From NCBI GenBank assembly GCA_937952305.1, contig CALFZO010000039.1:1-21904 (forward strand): a stretch of DNA of 21,904 bases, written 5' to 3'. The notes below the pieces were generated by a model that had not been told where the DNA came from, did not search any database, and saw only the letters and a program-made list of their open reading frames with translations. Numbering within the stretch: position 1 is the first letter of the stretch; the number at the start of each line of letters is the position of its first letter. Shown piece after piece: positions 8,233 to 16,638 of the stretch. This DNA comes from an uncultured Anaerolineales bacterium (lineage in GTDB: Bacteria > Chloroflexota > Anaerolineae > Anaerolineales > UBA6663). A program made the position numbers and the translations under genes.

Positions 8233-10401
8233 TCAGCGGCGGCGGTCCTGGAGGACGCGGTCGTCCGGGCTGACCCGCACGATCTGGCCCGGCTCCACGG
8301 TGAGCGCCTGCTTCTGAAAGATGCGCGTCCAGGCTCCGTCCTGCGTTGTCAGGTAGAGGCGCAGCTCATGGGGGCCGGTGCTCAGCGGCAGTTTGACGAA
8401 GACCGGGTCGGCCTGGCCGATTGCCAGATCACAGGGTTTGTAGCTGCGCTCCCAGACGGCGGCGCCGTCCACTTCCAGCACCAGGCGCAGCGCGTCATCG
8501 GTCGCCGGGAGCAGCAGGCGGCTGATCGCGCCGTCGGGGCCGCGCACGGCCAGCCGGTCCACCAGGTCACCGAGTTCGATCTGCGCCGCCGGCAGCGCCG
8601 CCGGATACGGCTGCAGCGGCAGCCGGGTGGCGAACACCTGCGCGCCCAGCACCACGCCCAGCAGCCCGAAAGCCGCCGCGTAGTTGCGCCAGCCGACCGG
8701 TTTGAAGCTCGTCAGGCCGCGCGGCTTGAGCTCGCCCGCCGGAACATTGGTCCACGGCAGGTCGCCAGCCAGCGTCGGGGCCGGCCCGCGCAGCGCTTCG
8801 GCAAAAGCTTGCGGCGGCAGCCAGGCCGAGCTGATGGGCGCGTCCAGAAAAGCGCGCTTCAGGCGCGGCAGGCGCTGGCGCGTCAGGCGGCCATGCGCCC
8901 AGGTATTGCCGTCGCGCTGGGCGCAATCCTCGGGCGGGCAGCCCACCACCTGAACGGCCGCCGCCCCGGCCTCCAGGGCACGGGTGACGGTGTTGGGATG
9001 CACGGCGCCGACGCACGGCACCGGCAGCACCAAAATCGCCTGACCGTCAACACGCTGTTCTTGGTCCAGGTACGGCCGGGCGCCCTGGGCGGCGTGGCGC
9101 TCGCACGTGAAAACCACCTTGACCGGCGTCTCAGGGTCCCGGCGGCGGGCCTCCGCCAGGCGCTGCGCGGCCAAGCGCTGGAGCAGATCGGGGGGCTGCG
9201 GGCCTAGCGAGAGCGCCAGCACATCGCACGAGCCCAGGCAGACGCCGCAGGCGACGCACAAGTTCTGGTCGGCCACGGCCACGTACTTGTGGCGCTTGCC
9301 GTCGGTGCGCTCCACCATGCGCAGGGCCTTGTAGGGGCAATCGAGCGCGCACTTGGTGCAGCCCGTGCAACCGTCGGCGTCCACGACGATGCGCGCCGGC
9401 GGGCGGCGGGCCGGCAGCCACGGGATCACCAGGCCGACGACCGTCACGGCCAGCACCGCGGCCCAAATCCACAACGGCTGCGCGCCCAGCGTCGGCGGCA
9501 GCCAGAACAGATAGAGCGGGTCCAGCAAGACCGGGCCAGGGGTGCGGCCCCAATCCAGCGGCGGCAGCAACCCAGCGGGCATGGCCAGACTGGCCACACC
9601 CAGGAGCCCCAAAGTGGCGACGATCCAATAGATCGCGGGCACGAGCTTGGGCCGGTTGAGGCGCAGAACGTGCACCCACAGGAAGCCGGCCACAGCCAGG
9701 AAGAGCGCAAAGTGAATGACGAACAGTCCGGCCATCACCAGCCAACTCAGGCCGTTGCGTTCGAAGCTCAGCAGCCAGTTGCCGGCGGCTTCGCCCCAGG
9801 CCGTGTAGTCCAGCAGGAGTTTCAAGGCCGCGTCGGTGATCAGCTGGGCGCGCTGGTCGGCCACCAGCCAGTAGCCGGTGACGCCGGACAAGAACACCAG
9901 CAGCGTCATCACCACGCCAGACACCCAGGCCAGCCAGCGTGGTCCGCGTGACCGCCCCTGGAAGTACAGCCGGAAAGCATGGATCAGGCTGGTCACCAGC
10001 AGCGCGCCGGACGCATAGCGATGGATCGCGCGGATCGTGCGCCCGGTCACCAGGCTTTCAATGATGGCCACCGAGCGGTAGGACTCGGCGAAGCCATAGC
10101 TGTAGAAGAAAAACAGGTAGGCGCCGGTAGCCGCGACAATGCCGAGCAAGAGGACCGTCAGGGTGCCGGAGTAGTAAAGCGGATTCAGATGCGGGGCCGA
10201 GATCAGGCGCTGAAAAGGCGCCTCCACTTTCAGAGTCACCGTCTCCAGCCAACGCTCCAGGCGGGTACGATTTGGCAGCCAGGCTCGCCAGGCGTCGTTC
10301 GGCAAGGGTGCGTCGGTTGTCGCTCCGCTGTTCGGCAGGCAGTCGTGTTCCGGGTCGACGCCTGGGAGAAGCTCCGGCGGTTTCGGGCGAAAAGAAGCCA
10401 T
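8233..10401 (-). CDS. cytochrome b / 2x[4Fe-4S] ferredoxin / MvhD-like fusion
   Basis: A 722-residue membrane electron-transfer protein. Residues ~55-250 form a cytochrome b four-helix core with two His pairs at the canonical spacing: H127/H141 (HRYASGALLVTSLIH) and H230/H244 (HFALFLAVAGFLWVH), predicting two b hemes. Residues ~252-330 add two helices resembling b6f subunit IV, but where the Qo-site PEWY is expected the sequence reads LLDPLYLFWLPP. Residues 340-395 hold two CxxCxxCxxxC clusters (C345/348/351/355 and C382/385/388/392). Residues ~428-530 resemble the MvhD/FlpD hydrogenase-Hdr linker domain, with C433, C463, C488 and C493 (GCPPEDCAQRDG). A seventh helix (571-592) leads to a ~125-residue beta-rich tail. 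By the cytochrome b convention the Fe-S part is cytoplasmic and the tail external. AGGGT 5 nt upstream supports the start. It is divergent from the Rrf2-oxidase genes. The role, electron exchange between a soluble partner and quinone, is inferred. Confidence 0.85.
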   Translation of the reverse strand: MASFRPKPPELLPGVDPEHDCLPNSGATTDAPLPNDAWRAWLPNRTRLERWLETVTLKVEAPFQRLISAPHLNPLYYSGTLTVLLLGIVAATGAYLFFFYSYGFAESYRSVAIIESLVTGRTIRAIHRYASGALLVTSLIHAFRLYFQGRSRGPRWLAWVSGVVMTLLVFLSGVTGYWLVADQRAQLITDAALKLLLDYTAWGEAAGNWLLSFERNGLSWLVMAGLFVIHFALFLAVAGFLWVHVLRLNRPKLVPAIYWIVATLGLLGVASLAMPAGLLPPLDWGRTPGPVLLDPLYLFWLPPTLGAQPLWIWAAVLAVTVVGLVIPWLPARRPPARIVVDADGCTGCTKCALDCPYKALRMVERTDGKRHKYVAVADQNLCVACGVCLGSCDVLALSLGPQPPDLLQRLAAQRLAEARRRDPETPVKVVFTCERHAAQGARPYLDQEQRVDGQAILVLPVPCVGAVHPNTVTRALEAGAAAVQVVGCPPEDCAQRDGNTWAHGRLTRQRLPRLKRAFLDAPISSAWLPPQAFAEALRGPAPTLAGDLPWTNVPAGELKPRGLTSFKPVGWRNYAAAFGLLGVVLGAQVFATRLPLQPYPAALPAAQIELGDLVDRLAVRGPDGAISRLLLPATDDALRLVLEVDGAAVWERSYKPCDLAIGQADPVFVKLPLSTGPHELRLYLTTQDGAWTRIFQKQALTVEPGQIVRVSPDDRVLQDRRR

Positions 10402-10425
10402 AATTTACCCTATTAATCGCTCCAA

Positions 10426-10456
10426 ATTAGATGCTCAGTCTATATTCGCGTCACAA
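10426..10456 (-). promoter_or_regulatory. candidate promoter of the cytochrome b fusion gene
   Basis: On the minus strand TTGTGA (10451-10456) and TCTAAT (10426-10431) are separated by 19 bp, and the -10-like box lies 24 nt before the start at 10401. The spacing is one or two bases long, so this is tentative. A perfect TTGACA (complement 10457-10462) sits just upstream but is badly spaced. Confidence 0.3.
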
Positions 10457-10503
10457 TGTCAACCCATGACAGGCGCACCAATTCACCAGTGACATCTGTC
10501 ACT
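10457..10503. promoter_or_regulatory. cluster of TGTCA/TGACA half-sites (putative operators)
   Basis: In the divergent intergenic region there are two inverted pairs: TGTCA-N5-TGACA at 10457-10471, and the near-perfect palindrome AGTGACA-TC-TGTCACT at 10488-10503. A TGTCGACA palindrome follows at 10563-10570, just before the Rrf2 gene. Repeated half-sites between divergent genes are typical of regulator binding. The protein that binds is unknown; the adjacent Rrf2 regulator is the obvious candidate. Confidence 0.5.
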
Positions 10504-10578
10504 AGAGCATCTCACCGGATTCTCATAAATTAGGCTCATCTCCCGACACTCTCTATCCAATTTGTCGACAGTTGGGTT

Positions 10579-11049
10579 GTGATGATTACCAGACAGGCAG
10601 ACTATGCGGTGCGTTCGGTATTAGATCTGGCCTTGCGTCAGCCGGACCAGGCCGCCTTCTCGCGTGACATCGCCGAGCGTCAGGATATCCCTCCGAGCTT
10701 CCTCGCCAAGATTCTCACGCGTCTGGCGGCCCAAGGCATCGTGCAGACGCAGCGGGGTGTGAACGGCGGTGTCCGGCTCGCCCGCCCCGCCCGTGAGATC
10801 ACGCTGCTCCAGGTCGTCGAAGCCATCGACGGCCCGTTGTCGTTGAACCTGTGCACGCGCGGGCCGGGGCTGTGTCCGCGCGAGAACGACTGCGTCGTGC
10901 ATCCGCTGTGGGATCTGATCGGCGCCGAGATGCGGCAACGCCTGCACGGCATCACGTTTGGGCGGCTGGCCGAGGCCGCCGAGAGCGGCCTGCCCTTGAG
11001 CCTGCCGCAGTTGGGCGGATTGGCGTCGGCGGAGGCAAGGGCGGCATGA
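10579..11049 (+). CDS. Rrf2-family Fe-S transcriptional regulator
   Basis: A 156-residue winged-helix regulator with the hallmark N-terminus MITRQADYAVRSVLDLA, recognition region IPPSFLAKILTRLAAQGIV, wing QTQRGVNGGVRLARP, and three cysteines C92, C99 and C105 followed by H108. IscR uses C92/C98/C104/H107, so cluster binding is likely, although the first Cys spacing is one residue longer. Rrf2 proteins of this kind (IscR, NsrR, RsrR) sense Fe-S status, NO or redox. The start may be GTG at 10579 or ATG at 10582; no strong Shine-Dalgarno precedes either. The gene overlaps the SCO-like gene by 4 nt (ATGA), so they are translationally coupled, and it faces the half-site cluster upstream. It probably controls the downstream oxidase genes, the divergent cytochrome b fusion, or both; that is inference from position. 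Confidence 0.87.
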   Translation: MMITRQADYAVRSVLDLALRQPDQAAFSRDIAERQDIPPSFLAKILTRLAAQGIVQTQRGVNGGVRLARPAREITLLQVVEAIDGPLSLNLCTRGPGLCPRENDCVVHPLWDLIGAEMRQRLHGITFGRLAEAAESGLPLSLPQLGGLASAEARAA

Positions 11050-11708
11050 GATGGGCGCTGCGCAGCGCCTACGGGTTGCTGGCCGTGGTGGTCGGCGGCA
11101 CGCTGGCGTTCGCGATCTTCCAGCCGGTGAAGGTGCTGCCGCGGATCAGCTTGGCCCCCAGCCTGTGGCTCACCAATCAAGATCAAAGAAGCCTGACCAG
11201 CGAAACGCTGCGGGGTCAGATCGTCCTGTACAACTTCACGTATACGCGCTGCGGCGAACGCTGCGCGGCCCAGACCAGCGTGCTCCGGGCCTTGCAGCAG
11301 CAGCTGGCTGACCTGAACACCGGCAGCGTGCCCGTCCGGCTGGTGACGATCTCGTTCGATGCTGACCACGACACGCCGGCCGTGCTGCGCGGCTTTGCGG
11401 CCGGCGTCGGCGCCGACCCGGGCCAGTGGGAGTTCGCCACCGGCGACGCGGCCGCCCTGAAGCGGGCCGTCGGCGGCGGTTTCCAGGTGTACTACGCCCA
11501 GGCGCCGGACGGCGGCTTCGAGTTTGATCCGGCCCTGGTGCTGGTGGATGGCTGGGGCATCATCCGAGCGGAATACCGCACGGCCGCGCCGGCGCTGGAC
11601 CGGCTGCTGCGCGATATCCGCCTGGTGGCCGAAGAGGCCAGCAACAGTGCCGGCGTCGGGCGCTACGCCTACGAAGCCGCGCACTTGTTTTTGTGTTACG
11701 CGCGTTGA
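11046..11708 (+). CDS. SCO1/SenC-like thioredoxin-fold protein lacking the copper-ligand His
   Basis: A 220-residue protein with an N-terminal anchor (residues ~5-27) and an SCO-type thioredoxin fold outside the membrane. It has the CxxxC motif C69-GER-C73 within VLYNFTYTRC, and the family strand VRLVTISFDADHDTP. SCO proteins deliver copper to, or reduce the CuA site of, cytochrome oxidase subunit II, which fits a neighbour with an intact CuA site. The third copper ligand, usually a His in a VDHS-like stretch, is absent: the matching region reads GGFEFDPALVLVDGWG (around residues 156-171), and the only other histidines are H108 and H213. It may therefore act as a thiol-disulfide reductant rather than a copper carrier. 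The start is the ATG overlapping the Rrf2 stop, with GGAGG 10 nt upstream. A longer reading from 10851 would run inside the regulator gene and is rejected. Confidence 0.8.
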   Translation: MRWALRSAYGLLAVVVGGTLAFAIFQPVKVLPRISLAPSLWLTNQDQRSLTSETLRGQIVLYNFTYTRCGERCAAQTSVLRALQQQLADLNTGSVPVRLVTISFDADHDTPAVLRGFAAGVGADPGQWEFATGDAAALKRAVGGGFQVYYAQAPDGGFEFDPALVLVDGWGIIRAEYRTAAPALDRLLRDIRLVAEEASNSAGVGRYAYEAAHLFLCYAR

Positions 11709-11740
11709 CGGCCACGGCCGGCGCCGCGTCATCGACCGCC

Positions 11741-11775
11741 GCCCGCTGGGTCACACCGGCGGGCAAGAATCTTTT
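11741..11775 (+). terminator. terminator-like hairpin between the SCO-like gene and the oxidase genes
   Basis: GCCCGCTGG (11741-11749) pairs with CCGGCGGGC (11756-11764), nine pairs with one G-U, a 6-nt loop, and TTTTT a few bases later (11772-11776). The T run is displaced by about 7 nt, so termination may be partial. The subunit IIa ribosome site begins at 11779, immediately after. Confidence 0.45.
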
Positions 11776-11790
11776 TCAAGGAGGCAGAGG

Positions 11791-11910
11791 ATGAAAGAGC
11801 CCCAAACTCCGCAGGGCACCATCGCGCTCATGATCTTGTATGTCCTGCTCGTCATCGCGCTGTGGGGCAGCGCCTATCTGACGATGCTCTCGCGAGGAGT
11901 CACGCAATGA
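11791..11910 (+). CDS. ba3-type cytochrome c oxidase subunit IIa (39 residues)
   Basis: A 39-residue single-helix membrane protein. KEPQTPQG is followed by a hydrophobic helix (residues ~11-32) and a short SRG end, closely matching in size and layout the subunit IIa of Thermus ba3 oxidase, a 34-residue single-helix protein that replaces the second helix missing from the short subunit II. A strong AGGAGG (11779-11784) lies 6 nt before the ATG. The stop overlaps the start of subunit II in an ATGA, so the two are translationally coupled. The match rests on length, topology and position, since the protein is too short for a firm motif call. Confidence 0.82.
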   Translation: MKEPQTPQGTIALMILYVLLVIALWGSAYLTMLSRGVTQ

Positions 11911-12386
11911 TTCACGTCCATCCCGTAGAGCGCGCCTGGATCGTCATGGGCGCGGTCATGCTGGCCGTCTTCGCGGCCGCCGTGTTCACGTCCAGCCTGA
12001 TGGGCGGCATCGCGCTGCCCGTGCCCGAGGCGCAGGTTGATCCCAGGCTTGTCGCCACGCCGGGCGCCACCAGCTTTGGCGAGCCGGGCCTGCGCGAGCT
12101 CGCGCCGGGCCAGTACGAGGCCCGCATCCTGGCCCAGACCTGGGCCTTCACGCCCAAGGAGATCCGGATCAAGGCCGGCTCCAAGGTGACGTTCTATTTC
12201 GCCAGCAAGGACGTCCAGCACGGCGTGCACGTCGACGCTACCAACATCAACCTGATGATCCTGCCGGGCCAGGTCTCCAAGCTCACCGCGACGTTCGACG
12301 AGCCGGGCACCTACAACTTCATCTGCCACGAATACTGCGGCGTCGGCCATCAGACCATGTTTGGCCAGGTCATCGTCGAGCCGTAG
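11907..12386 (+). CDS. ba3-type cytochrome c oxidase subunit II (CuA)
   Basis: A 159-residue subunit with one N-terminal helix (residues ~9-32) and an external cupredoxin domain. All CuA ligands are present: H105, C140, E142 (backbone ligand position), C144, H148 and M151 in the stretch CHEYCGVGHQTM. Each is exactly nine residues before its counterpart in Thermus ba3 subunit II. It receives electrons from cytochrome c and passes them through CuA to heme b of subunit I. A single helix instead of two is the B-type arrangement, with the second helix supplied by subunit IIa. The ATG overlaps the subunit IIa stop and has AGGAG (11895-11899) 7 nt upstream. The gene for subunit I follows after 21 bp. 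Confidence 0.95.
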   Translation: MIHVHPVERAWIVMGAVMLAVFAAAVFTSSLMGGIALPVPEAQVDPRLVATPGATSFGEPGLRELAPGQYEARILAQTWAFTPKEIRIKAGSKVTFYFASKDVQHGVHVDATNINLMILPGQVSKLTATFDEPGTYNFICHEYCGVGHQTMFGQVIVEP

Positions 12387-12407
12387 GCCCAGGAAGAGAA
12401 CTTCACC

Positions 12408-14042
12408 ATGTACAAGCATGAAAACCGCCTCGCTGCCTGGCACATCGGCATCGCCTTCACGTTCCTGGCGATCGGCATGCTGCTTGGGCCGTTCCAGGTC
12501 TGGGAGCACGCCGGCCTGAACCTGTACCCGGCCCTGAAGACCATCGGCGTCCAGAGCTACTACCATGGCCTGACGATGCACGGCGTGCTCAACGCCCTGG
12601 TCTTCACCACCTTCTTCATCACCGGCTTCTTCACTTTCACGGTCGCCAACAGCCTGGGCCGGCCGATGCGCTACCCGGCCTTCCACACGGCCTCGTTGAT
12701 CGTCATGGTGGTCGGCCTGCTGATCACGGCCGTGCCGCTGCTGCTCAACGGCGCCACCGTGCTGTACACGTTCTACCCGCCGCTCAAGGCCGACCCGCTC
12801 TTCTACATCGGCCTGACGATCGTGGTCATCGGCTCGTGGATGGTGGGCTGGGGCCTGCTCTTCACCTGGGGCGCCTGGCGCAAGGACAACCCCAAGACGC
12901 AGACGCCGCTGATCGCGCTCGGCTCGCTCATCACCATGGTGATGTGGCAGATCGCCACCATCGGCGTGGCCGCGGAAATGCTCTTCCTGAATATCCCCTG
13001 GTCGCTGGGCTGGATCGCGGGCAATGACCCGCAGCTGGCGCGCACGCTGTTCTGGTTCACGGGCCACCCGCTGGTCTACTTCTGGCTGCTGCCGGTGTAC
13101 GTCTCTTGGTACGGCATGTTGCCCAAGCAGGCGGGCGGCAAGATTTTCAGCGAGCCGCTGGCGCGCTTCTCGTTCTGGCTCTTCCTGGTCCTGTCGGTGC
13201 CGCTCGGCCTGCACCACCAGTACGTCGACCCCGGCATCCCGGCCGGCTGGAAGGCCCTGCACGCCGTCCTGACCTACGCCGTCTTCTTCCCGAGCCTGCT
13301 GACCCTGTTCAACGTGGTCGCCTCGCTGGAAATCGGCGGCCGCGCCGCGGGCGGCAAGGGTTGGTTCGGCTGGATCTTCAAACTGCCGTGGAATGACCCG
13401 TCGTTCACGGCCCAGGCCTTCGCCGGCGCGCTCTTCGCGCTGGGCGGCATCAGCGGCCTGACGAACGCCTCCTACAACCTCAACCTGGTGACGCACAACA
13501 CCGCCTGGGTCCCCGGCCACCTGCACCTGACGGTGGGCACCGGCGTGGCCTTCTCGTTCATGGGCATCGCCTACTGGCTCGTCCCCAAACTGGCCGGCCG
13601 GGAACTGTGGAACAAGCAGGTGGCGCTCTGGCAAGCCTGGACCTGGCTGATCGGCATGTCGCTGATGTCCAACGGCCTGCACATCCTGGGCCTGCGCTAC
13701 GGCGTGCCGCGCCGCTCGGCGATCGGCCTGGCGCCCTACACTTCCACAGAGTGGTCGCCTTTCCTGATCGAGTCGGCCATCGGCGGCACGATCCTGCTCA
13801 TCAGCATCATCCTGCTGTACGTCAACCTGGTCGGCACGGTCTGGTTCTCGCGCAAGCTCACCAAGCCCATCGAGATGCCCGTCGCCGAGCCCTACGACGA
13901 TCACCCGGCCCCGGCCTGGCTGGATCAGTGGCGCCCGTGGCTGGCTGGCTCGGTGATCCTGGTCCTGGTGGCGTACGGCCCGGTCATGGTCACCCTGCTC
14001 TCGCGCCTGGCCCTGACTTCGCCCGGCTTCAAGGTCTGGTGA
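12408..14042 (+). CDS. ba3-type (B-family) heme-copper oxidase subunit I
   Basis: A 544-residue catalytic subunit that reduces O2 to water and pumps protons, with about 13 membrane helices. Metal ligands are complete: H58 (LTMHGVLNAL) and H373 for the low-spin heme; H220, H269 and H270 for CuB; Y224 (GHPLVYFW) as the His-crosslinked tyrosine; and H371 (WVPGHLHL) for heme a3. CuB, tyrosine and heme a3 positions run 13 residues behind Thermus ba3, which places it in the B family using a K-type proton channel. The start ATG follows an AGGAAGAGAA purine stretch at 12391-12400. It ends the oxidase gene set and is followed by a strong hairpin at 14078-14117. No subunit III gene is present, as is usual for ba3 enzymes. 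Confidence 0.96.
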   Translation: MYKHENRLAAWHIGIAFTFLAIGMLLGPFQVWEHAGLNLYPALKTIGVQSYYHGLTMHGVLNALVFTTFFITGFFTFTVANSLGRPMRYPAFHTASLIVMVVGLLITAVPLLLNGATVLYTFYPPLKADPLFYIGLTIVVIGSWMVGWGLLFTWGAWRKDNPKTQTPLIALGSLITMVMWQIATIGVAAEMLFLNIPWSLGWIAGNDPQLARTLFWFTGHPLVYFWLLPVYVSWYGMLPKQAGGKIFSEPLARFSFWLFLVLSVPLGLHHQYVDPGIPAGWKALHAVLTYAVFFPSLLTLFNVVASLEIGGRAAGGKGWFGWIFKLPWNDPSFTAQAFAGALFALGGISGLTNASYNLNLVTHNTAWVPGHLHLTVGTGVAFSFMGIAYWLVPKLAGRELWNKQVALWQAWTWLIGMSLMSNGLHILGLRYGVPRRSAIGLAPYTSTEWSPFLIESAIGGTILLISIILLYVNLVGTVWFSRKLTKPIEMPVAEPYDDHPAPAWLDQWRPWLAGSVILVLVAYGPVMVTLLSRLALTSPGFKVW

Positions 14043-14077
14043 CGTCGCCCGCCGTCGTTCAATCTGTCAGTTAGCTC

Positions 14078-14117
14078 CATTCAGACACGGGTCGCCCAGG
14101 CGGCCCGTGTCTGAATG
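14078..14117 (+). terminator. strong hairpin after the oxidase genes
   Basis: A perfect 14-bp stem, CATTCAGACACGGG (14078-14091) with its complement at 14104-14117. The loop can pair further (CGCC/GGCG). No clean T run follows (ATTTGTG), so it may terminate inefficiently or protect the 3' end. Confidence 0.6.
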
Positions 14118-14120
14118 ATT

Positions 14121-14129
14121 TGTGATAGT
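14121..14129 (+). promoter_or_regulatory. extended -10 (TGTGATAGT) for the cytochrome c gene
   Basis: TG-T-GATAGT fits an extended -10 element (TGn plus a TATAAT variant). It lies just downstream of the oxidase hairpin and 71 nt before the cytochrome c start. No -35 match is seen. The same ten bases GTGATAGTAT also precede the ferritin gene. Confidence 0.4.
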
Positions 14130-14139
14130 ATGTACAAGC

Positions 14140-14164
14140 CGCTCGGGTCGAGGCGATCCGAGCG
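14140..14164 (+). other. 5'-leader stem-loop of the cytochrome c mRNA
   Basis: CGCTCGGGTCG (14140-14150) pairs with CGATCCGAGCG (14154-14164) around a 3-nt loop, 11 pairs with one G-U. It lies about 22 nt before the purine-rich ribosome site and has no T tract, so it is a leader structure rather than a terminator. Confidence 0.5.
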
Positions 14165-14199
14165 CATTCTCGCCCACATAGGAGCAAGGAGAAAGGGAA

Positions 14200-14622
14200 A
14201 TGCGCAAGCAAATTGTTTTGGGTTTGGGGCTGATCGCGGCCCTGGTTCTGACGGCGTGCGGCGGCGGCGGCGGGTCCACCGGCGGCGCGGACGCGGGCCG
14301 CGGTGAGACGCTCTACAAGCAGAGCACCATCGGCACGGCCTCGGCGCCGGGCTGCATCACCTGCCACTCGCTCAACCCGGGCGAAGTCCTGGTCGGCCCG
14401 TCGCACGCCGGCGTGGCCACGCGCGCGGCCGACATCATCAAGTCGGCGGAGTACACGGGCACGGCCACGACGGTCGAGGAGTACCTGCGCGAGTCGATCG
14501 TCAGCCCGGACGCCCACCTCGAGACCGGTTTCACGGCCGGCGTGATGTACGCCAACTTCGGCAAGGAGCTGAGCGAGCAGGAGATCGGTGACCTGGTCGC
14601 GTACATGGCCACGCTGAAATAG
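14200..14622 (+). CDS. c-type cytochrome lipoprotein, likely oxidase electron donor
   Basis: A 140-residue class I monoheme cytochrome c. The N-terminus is a lipoprotein signal with lipobox LTAC (C20), followed by a Gly-rich flexible linker (residues 21-33). The heme site is C52-IT-C55-H56, and M116 in AGVMYANFG is the likely sixth ligand. The C-terminal helix LSEQEIGDLVAYMATL is typical. A lipid-tethered cytochrome next to ba3 oxidase genes is the expected donor to CuA of subunit II; the pairing is inferred from position. AAGGAG (14186-14191) lies 8 nt before the ATG. The gene has its own promoter-like element and leader hairpin, so it can be expressed apart from the oxidase genes upstream. 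Confidence 0.93.
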   Translation: MRKQIVLGLGLIAALVLTACGGGGGSTGGADAGRGETLYKQSTIGTASAPGCITCHSLNPGEVLVGPSHAGVATRAADIIKSAEYTGTATTVEEYLRESIVSPDAHLETGFTAGVMYANFGKELSEQEIGDLVAYMATLK

Positions 14623-14640
14623 CGCTGGCGCGTCCGAATC

Positions 14641-14680
14641 AAAAAAGGCGTGGGCCCGGTTGGGCGCCACGCCTTTTCAG
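14641..14680. terminator. bidirectional terminator between cytochrome c and ABC exporter genes
   Basis: AAAAGGCGTGG (14643-14653) pairs with CCACGCCTTTT (14667-14677). A T run lies on the 3' side of each strand (A6 at 14641-14646, T4 at 14674-14677). It sits 20 nt from both convergent stop codons. Confidence 0.85.
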
Positions 14681-14700
14681 TTAAGGCAGACCCGACGCGG

Positions 14701-16560
<1,860 letters not shown>

Positions 16561-16638
16561 AGCATACAGCCCCGAGCGGCCGGCCTGCCCGTTCGCGCAG
16601 GCGCGGCCCCGCCCCGGATTGCGCCGGGCCGCCGGCCG

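Noticed and set aside
10488..10503. Palindrome considered as a CRP/FNR site.
   Set aside because: The centre spacing (two bases between TGACA and TGTCA) does not fit TGTGA-N6-TCACA or TTGAT-N4-ATCAA, and no CRP/FNR gene is nearby, so it is left as an unassigned operator.
11874..13904. 676-codon minus-strand frame across the oxidase genes.
   Set aside because: It lies fully opposite subunits II and I, whose metal ligands are all intact. Its sequence is rich in Asp, Gln, Arg and His without any family signature.
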